This document shows, piece by piece, positions 1-5,890 of a DNA stretch of 6,300 nucleotides. Source of the DNA: Nevskiaceae bacterium (lineage in GTDB: Bacteria; Pseudomonadota; Gammaproteobacteria; Steroidobacterales; Steroidobacteraceae). The position numbers and the translations under genes are program-made. How positions within the stretch are numbered: the stretch's first letter is position 1; each line of letters begins with the position of its first letter. The notes under the pieces are model-generated. The model did not search any database. It saw only the letters and a program-made list of their open reading frames with translations, and had not been told where the DNA came from. The DNA lies in NCBI GenBank assembly GCA_031277355.1, contig JAITMN010000192.1, positions 1-6,300 of the forward strand. Direction: 5' to 3'.

Positions 1-1041
1 TTCATCGGCCCGAAGGCCGAGACGATTCGCCTGATGGGTGACAAGGTCTCGGCGATCAAGGTGATGAAAAAGGCCGGCGTGCCGTGCGTGCCCGGCTCCG
101 ACGGACCGCTGGGCAATGATCCGGACGAAAACCTGCGCATCGCACGCGCCATCGGTTATCCGGTCATCATCAAGGCTTCCGGCGGCGGCGGCGGACGCGG
201 CATGCGCGTGGTACACACCGATGCCGCGCTGATGAATGCGATCAATCTCACGCAGCAGGAAGCGCAGGCCGCCTTCGGCAATCCGCAGGTGTACATGGAG
301 AAATTCCTGGAACGCCCGCGTCACATCGAGTTTCAGGTGATCGCCGACAACCACGGCAATGTGGTGCATCTGGGCGAACGCGATTGCTCGATGCAGCGGC
401 GGCATCAGAAGGTGATCGAAGAAGCGCCGGCACCGGGGTTGTCGGCGGAAGTGCGCGAGAAAATGGGCGCGCGTGTGGTGGAAGCCTGTCGCGCGGTGGG
501 TTATCGCAGCGCCGGTACGCTGGAGTTTTTGTATCAGGACGGCGAGTTCTATTTCATCGAAATGAACACGCGCATTCAGGTGGAACATCCGGTCACCGAA
601 TTGATTACCGGCATCGATCTGGTGCGCACGCAGTTGATGATCGCGGCGGGCGAGAAACTGCCGTTCACGCAGCAGGACATCGAATTTCGCGGCCATGCCA
701 TCGAATGTCGCATCAATGCCGAAGACCCGCGCACGTTCATGCCCTCGCCGGGGCTGGTCAAGACCTGGCATTCGCCGGGCGGACCCGGCATCCGCGTGGA
801 TAGCCATGTGTATTCGGGCTACTCGGTGCCGCCGAACTACGATTCGATGATCGGCAAGCTGATCGCGCACGGACAAACGCGCGCCACGGCCATCGCGCGG
901 ATGCGCAATGCGCTGGCGGAGCTGGTGGTTGAAGGCATCAAGACGAACACGGCGCTGCATCAGGAAATCCTCGCGCATGCGACCTTCCAGAGCGGCGGCC
1001 TCGACATTCACTACCTGGAGCGTCGGCTGGGTCTGAAGTAA
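1..1041 (+). CDS. accC: Biotin carboxylase subunit of acetyl-CoA carboxylase, 5' end cut off by window
   Basis: This ATP-grasp enzyme carboxylates the biotin carried on AccB using ATP and bicarbonate, the first half-reaction of cytosolic acetyl-CoA carboxylase in fatty-acid synthesis. The frame is open from base 1, so the ATG at 34 is an internal methionine and not the start. The visible 346 residues match E. coli AccC from about residue 102 to the C-terminus, giving an estimated full length near 447 (E. coli 449). With an offset of 101, the known active-site residues fall in place: K116 and K159 (ATP), the Gly-rich loop SGGGGGRGM, K238 in RRHQK, E276, E288 and N290 in FIEMN, R292 in RIQVEHP, and R338 in ECRINAEDP. 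No frameshift or missing catalytic residue is seen. accB would be expected just upstream, outside the window. prmA follows after 25 bases. Confidence 0.98.
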   Translation, partial: FIGPKAETIRLMGDKVSAIKVMKKAGVPCVPGSDGPLGNDPDENLRIARAIGYPVIIKASGGGGGRGMRVVHTDAALMNAINLTQQEAQAAFGNPQVYMEKFLERPRHIEFQVIADNHGNVVHLGERDCSMQRRHQKVIEEAPAPGLSAEVREKMGARVVEACRAVGYRSAGTLEFLYQDGEFYFIEMNTRIQVEHPVTELITGIDLVRTQLMIAAGEKLPFTQQDIEFRGHAIECRINAEDPRTFMPSPGLVKTWHSPGGPGIRVDSHVYSGYSVPPNYDSMIGKLIAHGQTRATAIARMRNALAELVVEGIKTNTALHQEILAHATFQSGGLDIHYLERRLGLK

Positions 1042-1052
1042 CCGCGCCGGGC

Positions 1053-1060
1053 GAGGAAGG
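1053..1060 (+). promoter_or_regulatory. Shine-Dalgarno sequence of prmA
   Basis: GAGGAAGG lies six bases before a GTG codon at 1067. It supports GTG as the prmA start; no ATG in that frame gives the usual PrmA N-terminus (SGYLALSVEL). Confidence 0.7.
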
Positions 1061-1066
1061 CATAAG

Positions 1067-1951
1067 GTGTCTGGTTATCTTGCGCTGAGCGTGGAGTTGC
1101 AGGGGCGCGATCCGGAAGCGGCGGAGGCGGCCTGCTTTGATGCGGGCGCGCTATCGGTGACGCTCACCGATGCGGTGGACGATGCGATTCTGGAACCTGC
1201 GCCGGGCGAAGTGCGGCTGTGGCCGCGCACGGTGTTGCAGGCGATGTTCGCGGCCGATGGCGCTGCGCCGGAGGCGATTCTTGCGCTGGCGCGCTCGCTC
1301 GATGTTCCTGCGAGCGCAATTCGCGCCGAGCACGTGCGCGATCGTCGTTGGGAACGCGAATGGCTCAAGGACTTTCACGCGATGCGTTTTGGGCGGCGGT
1401 TGTGGGTGGTGCCGCATCACGAGCCTGCGCCGGAAGATGCCGATGCGGTGGTGGTGCGGCTTAATCCGGGGTTGGCGTTTGGCACCGGAACGCATGCGAC
1501 CACTGCGCTGTGCCTCACCTGGCTCGATGCGCATCTGAAACCCGGCGATACGGTGATCGACTACGGCTGCGGCTCGGGCGTGCTGGCGATTGCGGCGGCG
1601 CGTCTGGGCGCATCGCGCGTGGATGCGTTTGACATCGACCCGCAGGCGTTGATTGCCACGCGCGACAACGCGGCGGCCAATGGCGTGCAAGAGCGCGTGT
1701 TCGTACACGACACGCCGGCCACGCTGCCGGCGGCATGCGATGTGATGCTCGCGAACATTCTGGCCGGTACGCTCATTGAATTGGCGCAGCCGCTGGCCGC
1801 TGCGGTGAAACCGGGCGGGCATCTGGTGCTTTCGGGGATTCTGCGTCAGCAGGCGCATGAGGTGCTGGCGGGGTATCAGTCGCGGTTGCCGCTGCACGTG
1901 GGCGGCGAGCGCGAGGGGTGGACGCTGCTCGCGGGCATTGCGCCGGGGTGA
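1067..1951 (+). CDS. prmA: Ribosomal protein L11 methyltransferase
   Basis: PrmA uses S-adenosylmethionine to trimethylate the N-terminal amine and lysine side chains of ribosomal protein L11; it is a cytosolic protein. The 294-residue length matches the family (E. coli 293). An N-terminal substrate-recognition domain covers about residues 1-100. A linker follows, with WEREWLKDFHAMRFG at 95-109. The class I methyltransferase domain has the family signature AFGTGTHATT (137-146), SAM motif I DYGCGSGVLAIAA (165-177), the acidic motif DIDPQA (189-194), and NILAG (230-234). Translation starts at GTG with a good ribosome-binding site. The gene sits 25 bases after accC and ends four bases before the DUF3426 gene, so co-transcription is likely. 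Nothing is truncated or missing. Confidence 0.97.
   Translation: MSGYLALSVELQGRDPEAAEAACFDAGALSVTLTDAVDDAILEPAPGEVRLWPRTVLQAMFAADGAAPEAILALARSLDVPASAIRAEHVRDRRWEREWLKDFHAMRFGRRLWVVPHHEPAPEDADAVVVRLNPGLAFGTGTHATTALCLTWLDAHLKPGDTVIDYGCGSGVLAIAAARLGASRVDAFDIDPQALIATRDNAAANGVQERVFVHDTPATLPAACDVMLANILAGTLIELAQPLAAAVKPGGHLVLSGILRQQAHEVLAGYQSRLPLHVGGEREGWTLLAGIAPG
1945..1951 (+). promoter_or_regulatory. Ribosome-binding site of the DUF3426 gene overlapping the prmA stop
   Basis: GGGGTGA resembles the Shine-Dalgarno consensus GAGGTGA with one change and includes the prmA stop codon TGA. Its G-run ends seven bases before the ATG at 1956. This favours 1956 over the in-frame ATG at 1965 and implies translation coupled to prmA. 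Confidence 0.5.
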
Positions 1952-1955
1952 ACTG

Positions 1956-2960
1956 ATGGGCTCGATGTCCACCACCTGTCAGAACTGCCATCTGCAACTG
2001 GCGGTGACGCCGGCGGACCTGCGCGCGGGGCAAGGCTATGTGCGTTGCAGCCGCTGCGAGCGGATATTCAACGCGCTGCTGTGGCTCACTGACGATGCGG
2101 ATGAACAAGCGCCAGCGGTGATCACGGAGGAGGCTCCGGCTGATGTTCCGGCGGAGGAAGAAACACCGCCGCCGCTGGCGATTGAAGCGCTGAGTCCGTC
2201 GGGTGATGGCGAGGTGGAGGCTGCGGACCTCGACATCAAGATCGATCCGGTCGCCGATGAAGACGCGCACATCGACATCAGCGCCGCTGCGGCCGATGTG
2301 GCGGCAGACATTCCCGCCGACGACATCGCCACGGGCATCACCGCCGACATCGGCAACGACATCGACACCGCCGCAGCCCAGATCAAGGGCGATCTCAACG
2401 ACGACTTCACCGCCGATTTCGACGCCGCCGCCGCGCGCCGCGCTGCCCCGCGTCCCCGTGCTCACTGGGGCTGGACGCTGGCTGCCGCTGCGCTCGGCCT
2501 TGCGCTGCTCGTGCAACTGGTGCATCACAACCGGCAAAGCCTCATCATGAAAAGCTGGGCCGCCCCGCTGATCGCGCCGATATACGCCGCGTTCGGCCAT
2601 CCGCTCACGCCAGACTGGAACCTCACCGACTACACCGTGCGTCAACTCGGCGCGCAGGCCCCGCCCTTCTCGCAGGACCTGATCGTCGTGCGCGCCAGCG
2701 TGTTGAACAGCGCGCCCTACCCGCAGCCGCCGCCGGTGCTGCGCGTGACGTTGCAAGACCGCTTCGGCAATACGCTCGCCACGCACGACGTTCCACCGCA
2801 GGACTACCTGCGCACCGAACCGCCGCCGCGCCTGAGCGCCGATCAGCGCCTCGACGCCGAACTGGTGCTCGATGACCCCGGCAGCAAGGCCGTGGGCTTC
2901 GCGCTCGACGCCTGTCTGCCCAGCAGCGCCGGCCGCCTCGTCTGCGCCAGCGTGCCATGA
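1956..2960 (+). CDS. Zinc-ribbon and DUF3426 domain membrane protein, function unknown
   Basis: The protein has 334 residues. An N-terminal zinc ribbon has two cysteine pairs, CQNC (8-11) and CSRC (31-34), spaced as in the MJ0042/zinc_ribbon_5 type. A long acidic, Pro/Ala-rich linker (about 45-160) contains many Asp-Ile, Asp-Val and Asp-Phe pairs. A basic stretch RRAAPRPRAH (161-170) precedes one predicted membrane helix (about 171-189, WGWTLAAAALGLALLVQLV). The C-terminal region (about 195-334) resembles DUF3426, including VVRASVLNSAP and LRVTLQDRFGNTLATHDV. The basic flank on the N-terminal side predicts a cytoplasmic zinc ribbon and a periplasmic C-terminus. Homologues between prmA and dusB occur in other gammaproteobacteria, but no function is established as far as I know. 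ATG 1956 was chosen from its ribosome-binding site and four-base spacing from prmA; ATG 1965 is the alternative. An in-frame ATG at 1857 would overlap prmA by 95 bases and add residues unlike the family. Confidence 0.88.
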   Translation: MGSMSTTCQNCHLQLAVTPADLRAGQGYVRCSRCERIFNALLWLTDDADEQAPAVITEEAPADVPAEEETPPPLAIEALSPSGDGEVEAADLDIKIDPVADEDAHIDISAAAADVAADIPADDIATGITADIGNDIDTAAAQIKGDLNDDFTADFDAAAARRAAPRPRAHWGWTLAAAALGLALLVQLVHHNRQSLIMKSWAAPLIAPIYAAFGHPLTPDWNLTDYTVRQLGAQAPPFSQDLIVVRASVLNSAPYPQPPPVLRVTLQDRFGNTLATHDVPPQDYLRTEPPPRLSADQRLDAELVLDDPGSKAVGFALDACLPSSAGRLVCASVP

Positions 2961-3943
2961 GTGCGTGGCAGATCGGGCGCTGGACCCTTCCGGGCCGCGC
3001 GTTGCTGGCTCCGATGGCGGGCGTCACCGACCGGCCATTCCGGATTCTGTGCCGGCGCTTCGGCGCGGCGCTGGCCGCGTCGGAAATGATCACCGCCGAT
3101 CAGCGTCTTTGGCACACCACCAAATCACGCCAGCGCATGAATCACGAAGGCGAACCCGAACCGCGCGTGGTGCAATTGGCGGGCAACGATCCGGCGCAAT
3201 TGGCGCAAGCCGCGCGCCTGAATGCAGACCTTGGCGCGCAGATCATCGACATCAACATGGGATGCCCGGCGAAGAAGGTGTACGGCAAGCTGTGCGGTTC
3301 GGCGCTGCTCGGCGATGAGTCACTCGTCGCGCGATTGCTCAACGCGGTGGTTGAGGCTTCACCCGTTCCGGTAACGATAAAGATTCGCACTGGCGTTTCA
3401 CGCGCACGCATCAACGCGGCGCGCATCGCGCACATCGCCACCGAAGCAGGCGTGTCGGCGATTGCGATTCACGGACGCACGCGCGAGGATTTTTTTGAAG
3501 GACAAGCCGAGTACGACACGATTGCCGCCGTGCGCGCGACAACAAAAATTCCGGTGATCGCCAATGGCGATATTGACAGCGCAACAAAAGCACGCTCCAC
3601 GCTTGATTTCACCAATGCAAGTGGAGTAATGCTCGGTCGCGCAGCGCAAGGAAGACCATGGATATTCCGCGATGTCAACGGTTTGCTTGAAAACGGCGAA
3701 ATTCCTGCAGAACTCTTGCGCACACAGATAAGAGATATCATCCTTACACACCTTGATCTGCTGTACGTCTTCCACGGGGAAACGTCCGGCGTCAGGATTG
3801 CCCGCAAGCATCTTCGCTGGTACTGCCAGCAACACACGGTGACGGAAGGATTCCGGTCAGCGCTGTTGGCCGCGGAAACTTCGTCATTGCAGTTTGCACT
3901 GGCGCAGGAGTGCTTCGGTCGATGGGCTTCGGTTCGACAATAA
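2957..3943 (+). CDS. dusB: tRNA-dihydrouridine synthase B
   Basis: DusB is a flavin (FMN) enzyme that reduces a uridine in the tRNA D-loop to dihydrouridine with NADPH; E. coli DusB acts at position 17. The 328 residues form the Dus TIM barrel plus a helical C-terminal tRNA-binding domain (from about 245). Visible motifs are APMAGVTDRPFR (18-29), VQLAGNDP (72-79), DINMGCPAKKV (98-108) with catalytic Cys103, KIRTG (142-146), IHGRTR (171-176), ANGDI (202-206) and GRAAQGRPW (227-235). The ATG overlaps the TGA of the upstream gene (ATGA), with no clear Shine-Dalgarno, so translational coupling is likely. The region coding for about residues 195-275 is clearly poorer in GC than its surroundings and uses codons such as AGA and ATA. 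A run of seven T lies at 3490-3496, in frame as Asp-Phe-Phe. DusB paired with Fis is classical gammaproteobacterial synteny. Confidence 0.97.
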   Translation: MSAWQIGRWTLPGRALLAPMAGVTDRPFRILCRRFGAALAASEMITADQRLWHTTKSRQRMNHEGEPEPRVVQLAGNDPAQLAQAARLNADLGAQIIDINMGCPAKKVYGKLCGSALLGDESLVARLLNAVVEASPVPVTIKIRTGVSRARINAARIAHIATEAGVSAIAIHGRTREDFFEGQAEYDTIAAVRATTKIPVIANGDIDSATKARSTLDFTNASGVMLGRAAQGRPWIFRDVNGLLENGEIPAELLRTQIRDIILTHLDLLYVFHGETSGVRIARKHLRWYCQQHTVTEGFRSALLAAETSSLQFALAQECFGRWASVRQ

Positions 3944-3955
3944 CAACGGATGTTT

Positions 3956-3960
3956 GGGAG
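3956..3960 (+). promoter_or_regulatory. Shine-Dalgarno sequence of fis
   Basis: GGGAG lies seven bases before the ATG at 3968. The other in-frame ATG, at 3950, has only AT-rich sequence without a purine-rich site before it, so this motif decides the start at 3968. Confidence 0.65.
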
Positions 3961-3967
3961 CAGGCGG

Positions 3968-4267
3968 ATGCGGGGCACAAGAACAAGTCTCACCGGCGCG
4001 AGAACAACACGGCGCCATTCCACGATCAACGGACATGACCTGCCGCTGCGCAGTCATGCCGAGCGTGCGCTCACCGATTACTTTGCCGCGCTGAACGGGC
4101 ATCGTCCGGCGCGGCTGTACGACATGGTGTTGCGCGAGGTGGAGGAACCGCTGTTCCGCACCGTGCTCGACTATGCCGAAGGCAATCAGAGTCAGGCGGC
4201 GATCATTCTGGGGATCAACCGGGCCACGCTGCGCAAGAAATTGCGGGAGTTCGGGCTGTCGGCCTAG
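3968..4267 (+). CDS. fis: Nucleoid-associated DNA-binding protein Fis
   Basis: Fis is a small homodimeric protein that bends DNA; in enterobacteria it activates rRNA and tRNA promoters in fast growth and assists site-specific inversion. From ATG 3968 the protein has 99 residues (E. coli 98). The family core begins around residue 27 (LRSHAERALTDYFAALNG), continues through LYDMVLREVEEPLFRTVL (50-67) and ends in the helix-turn-helix GNQSQAAIILGINRATLRKKL (72-92), which keeps the DNA-contacting Asn, Arg, Thr, Arg and Lys residues of the NRxTLRKK stretch. The first 25 residues are basic and unlike the E. coli N-terminal arm that contacts invertases, so an invertase-stimulating role should not be assumed. 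Starting at 3950 would give 105 residues. It lies 24 bases after dusB and 23 before purH. I cannot identify a dedicated promoter. Confidence 0.96.
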   Translation: MRGTRTSLTGARTTRRHSTINGHDLPLRSHAERALTDYFAALNGHRPARLYDMVLREVEEPLFRTVLDYAEGNQSQAAIILGINRATLRKKLREFGLSA

Positions 4268-4270
4268 CGG

Positions 4271-4308
4271 CCGGCGCACGATGTCTGGCGATGACGACCG
4301 GCGCACGA
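4271..4308 (+). repeat. Pair of 11-bp direct repeats flanking the purH start
   Basis: CCGGCGCACGA occurs at 4271-4281 and again at 4298-4308. The copies are 27 bases apart, a whole number of codons, and the second lies inside purH codons 3-6 (Thr-Gly-Ala-Arg). The first lies in the fis-purH gap. The intervening bases contain the purH ATG. It may be the trace of a small duplication or chance in GC-rich DNA. Confidence 0.5.
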
Positions 4309-5883
4309 ACGATTCGCCGCGCGCTGCTGTCGGTGTCAGACAAGAGCCGGCTGCTGGAACTGGCGCGGGCGCTACAGCAGCGCGGCGTTGAACTGCTCTC
4401 CACCGGCGGCACGGCGCGGGCGCTGAGCGAGGCCGGGCTTGCGGTGCGCGAGGTGGCCGACGTCACCGGCTTTCCGGAAATCATGGATGGGCGCGTGAAG
4501 ACGCTGCATCCGAAGATTCACGGCGGATTGCTGGGGCGGCGCGGTGTGGATGAGGCGGTGATGCAGCGTGAGGGCATCGAGCCGATTGATCTGCTGGTGG
4601 TGAATCTGTATCCGTTCGCGCGCACGATTGCCAAACCCGGCGTGACCTACAGTGAAGCCATCGAAAACATCGACGTGGGCGGCCCGGCGATGCTGCGCGG
4701 CGCGGCGAAGAATCATGCCGACGTAGCGGTGGTGGTTGATCCTGCTGATTACGATGAACTGCTGACGCAGTTGCAAAGCGGCGACGGGACCACGGACTTT
4801 GCGTTTCGCGCGAAGCTTGCGGCCAAGGCGTTTGCGCATACGGCGGCGTATGACGCGCTGGTGTCGAACTATCTCACGCACACGCTGGCCGGAGCCGGGA
4901 CCGGCGCGGAGCAGCAAGACGATGCCTTTGCGCCGAATCTTGCCATCGCCGCCACGCGCGTTGCGACGCTGCGTTATGGCGAGAATCCGCATCAGCGCGC
5001 CGCGTTCTATCGTCTGCCGGATGCGGCGCAAGACAGCATCGCCGCTGCGCGCAGCGTGCAGGGCAAGGAGCTGTCGTTCAACAACATCGCCGATGCGGAC
5101 ACGGCGCTGGAATGTGTGCGTCAGTTCGAGTACGCGGCGTGCGTGATCGTCAAACATGCGAACCCGTGTGGTGTGGCCACTGCGCCGGCGCTGAGCGCGG
5201 CGTATGAGCTGGCGTATCGCACTGATCCCACGTCGGCGTTCGGCGGCATCATTGCGTTCAACCGGCCACTGGATGCCGACACTGCGCGGATGATTCTCGA
5301 ACGGCAATTCGTGGAAGTGCTGATCGCGCCGGAATTGCTGGAAGGCGCGGCGCAAGCGCTCGCTGCCAAGCCCAATGTGCGCGTGCTGCTCACCGGCTCG
5401 CTGCAAGGCGCGCGTGAGGGGCAGGAACTGCGCAGCGTCAATGGCGGCCTGCTGCTGCAAGATCGTGACATCGGGCAATTGGACCCGACGCGGCTGCGTT
5501 GTGTGACGAAGCGCGAGCCCACGCAAGGCGAGGCGCGTGATCTGGCGTTCGCGTGGCGCGTGGCGAAGTTCGTGAAGTCCAATGCGATTGTGTTTGCGCG
5601 CGATGAGGCCACCGTTGGCGTCGGCGCGGGGCAGATGAGCCGCGTGTATTCCAGCCGCATCGGTGCGATCAAGGCGGCCGATGCCGGTCTTGAAGTGCGT
5701 GGCGCGGTGATGGCTTCCGATGCGTTCTTTCCGTTTCGCGATGGCATCGACGTGGCGGCCGAACAGGGCGTGGTTGCAGTGATTCAGCCTGGCGGTTCGA
5801 TGCGCGATGCCGAAGTGATCGAAGCGGCCAATGAGCACGGCATGGCGATGCTGTTCACCGGCATGCGGCATTTCCGGCACTAG
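4291..5883 (+). CDS. purH: Bifunctional AICAR transformylase / IMP cyclohydrolase
   Basis: PurH carries out the last two steps of IMP synthesis in the cytosol: formyl transfer from 10-formyltetrahydrofolate to AICAR, then ring closure to IMP. The 530-residue length matches E. coli PurH (529). The N-terminal IMP cyclohydrolase domain (about 1-200) shows SVSDK (14-18), STGGT (37-41), and MDGRVKTLHPKIHGG (65-79). It also contains NLYPF (105-109) and ENIDVGGPAMLRGAAKNH (125-142). The C-terminal transformylase domain shows LRYGENPHQ (227-235), the catalytic VKHANPCG (287-294) with Lys288 and His289, TSAFGG (314-319), KSNAI (429-433) and GAGQMSR (445-451). ATG 4291 gives the usual N-terminus before IRRALLSVSDK; no in-frame ATG, GTG or TTG lies between the fis stop and 4291. 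No strong Shine-Dalgarno precedes it, so it may depend on coupling from fis. purD follows seven bases later. Confidence 0.98.
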   Translation: MTTGARTIRRALLSVSDKSRLLELARALQQRGVELLSTGGTARALSEAGLAVREVADVTGFPEIMDGRVKTLHPKIHGGLLGRRGVDEAVMQREGIEPIDLLVVNLYPFARTIAKPGVTYSEAIENIDVGGPAMLRGAAKNHADVAVVVDPADYDELLTQLQSGDGTTDFAFRAKLAAKAFAHTAAYDALVSNYLTHTLAGAGTGAEQQDDAFAPNLAIAATRVATLRYGENPHQRAAFYRLPDAAQDSIAAARSVQGKELSFNNIADADTALECVRQFEYAACVIVKHANPCGVATAPALSAAYELAYRTDPTSAFGGIIAFNRPLDADTARMILERQFVEVLIAPELLEGAAQALAAKPNVRVLLTGSLQGAREGQELRSVNGGLLLQDRDIGQLDPTRLRCVTKREPTQGEARDLAFAWRVAKFVKSNAIVFARDEATVGVGAGQMSRVYSSRIGAIKAADAGLEVRGAVMASDAFFPFRDGIDVAAEQGVVAVIQPGGSMRDAEVIEAANEHGMAMLFTGMRHFRH

Positions 5884-5890
5884 CCGCGCA

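Noticed and set aside
34..36. ATG at 34 as the start of accC
   Set aside because: Upstream in-frame codons encode FIGPKAETIRL, which is conserved in AccC, so the true start lies outside the window.
1857..1955. N-terminal extension of the DUF3426 protein starting within prmA
   Set aside because: The extra 33 residues are Arg/Gly/Cys-rich out-of-frame reading of prmA. The zinc ribbon begins right after ATG 1956, which has a better-placed ribosome-binding site.
1151..1975. A 274-codon open frame on the - strand opposite prmA
   Set aside because: It is composed mainly of Arg, His and Gln and is the complement of a full-length, motif-complete PrmA.
2391..2424. Possible calcium-binding (EF-hand or dockerin-like) loop in GDLNDDFTADFD of the DUF3426 linker
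   Set aside because: Asp, Asn and Asp occupy the first three ligand positions, but the conserved Gly, the hydrophobic residue after it and the final acidic ligand are absent, and no second loop is present.
1773..2786. A 337-codon open frame on the - strand across the end of prmA and the DUF3426 gene
   Set aside because: It is low-complexity Arg-rich sequence antisense to supported genes, with no domain or ribosome-binding evidence. The Asp/Ala-rich linker of the + strand gene creates the long stop-free stretch.
3680..3760. A sigma70-like promoter for fis within the AT-richer part of dusB
   Set aside because: TTGAAA, TTGCGC and TATCAT-like hexamers occur, but no pair has 16-18 base spacing with acceptable matches on both sides.
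4268..4290. An intrinsic terminator or purine regulator site between fis and purH
   Set aside because: The 23-base gap holds no GC hairpin followed by a T run and no palindrome resembling the E. coli PurR operator. The only structure is the short direct repeat.
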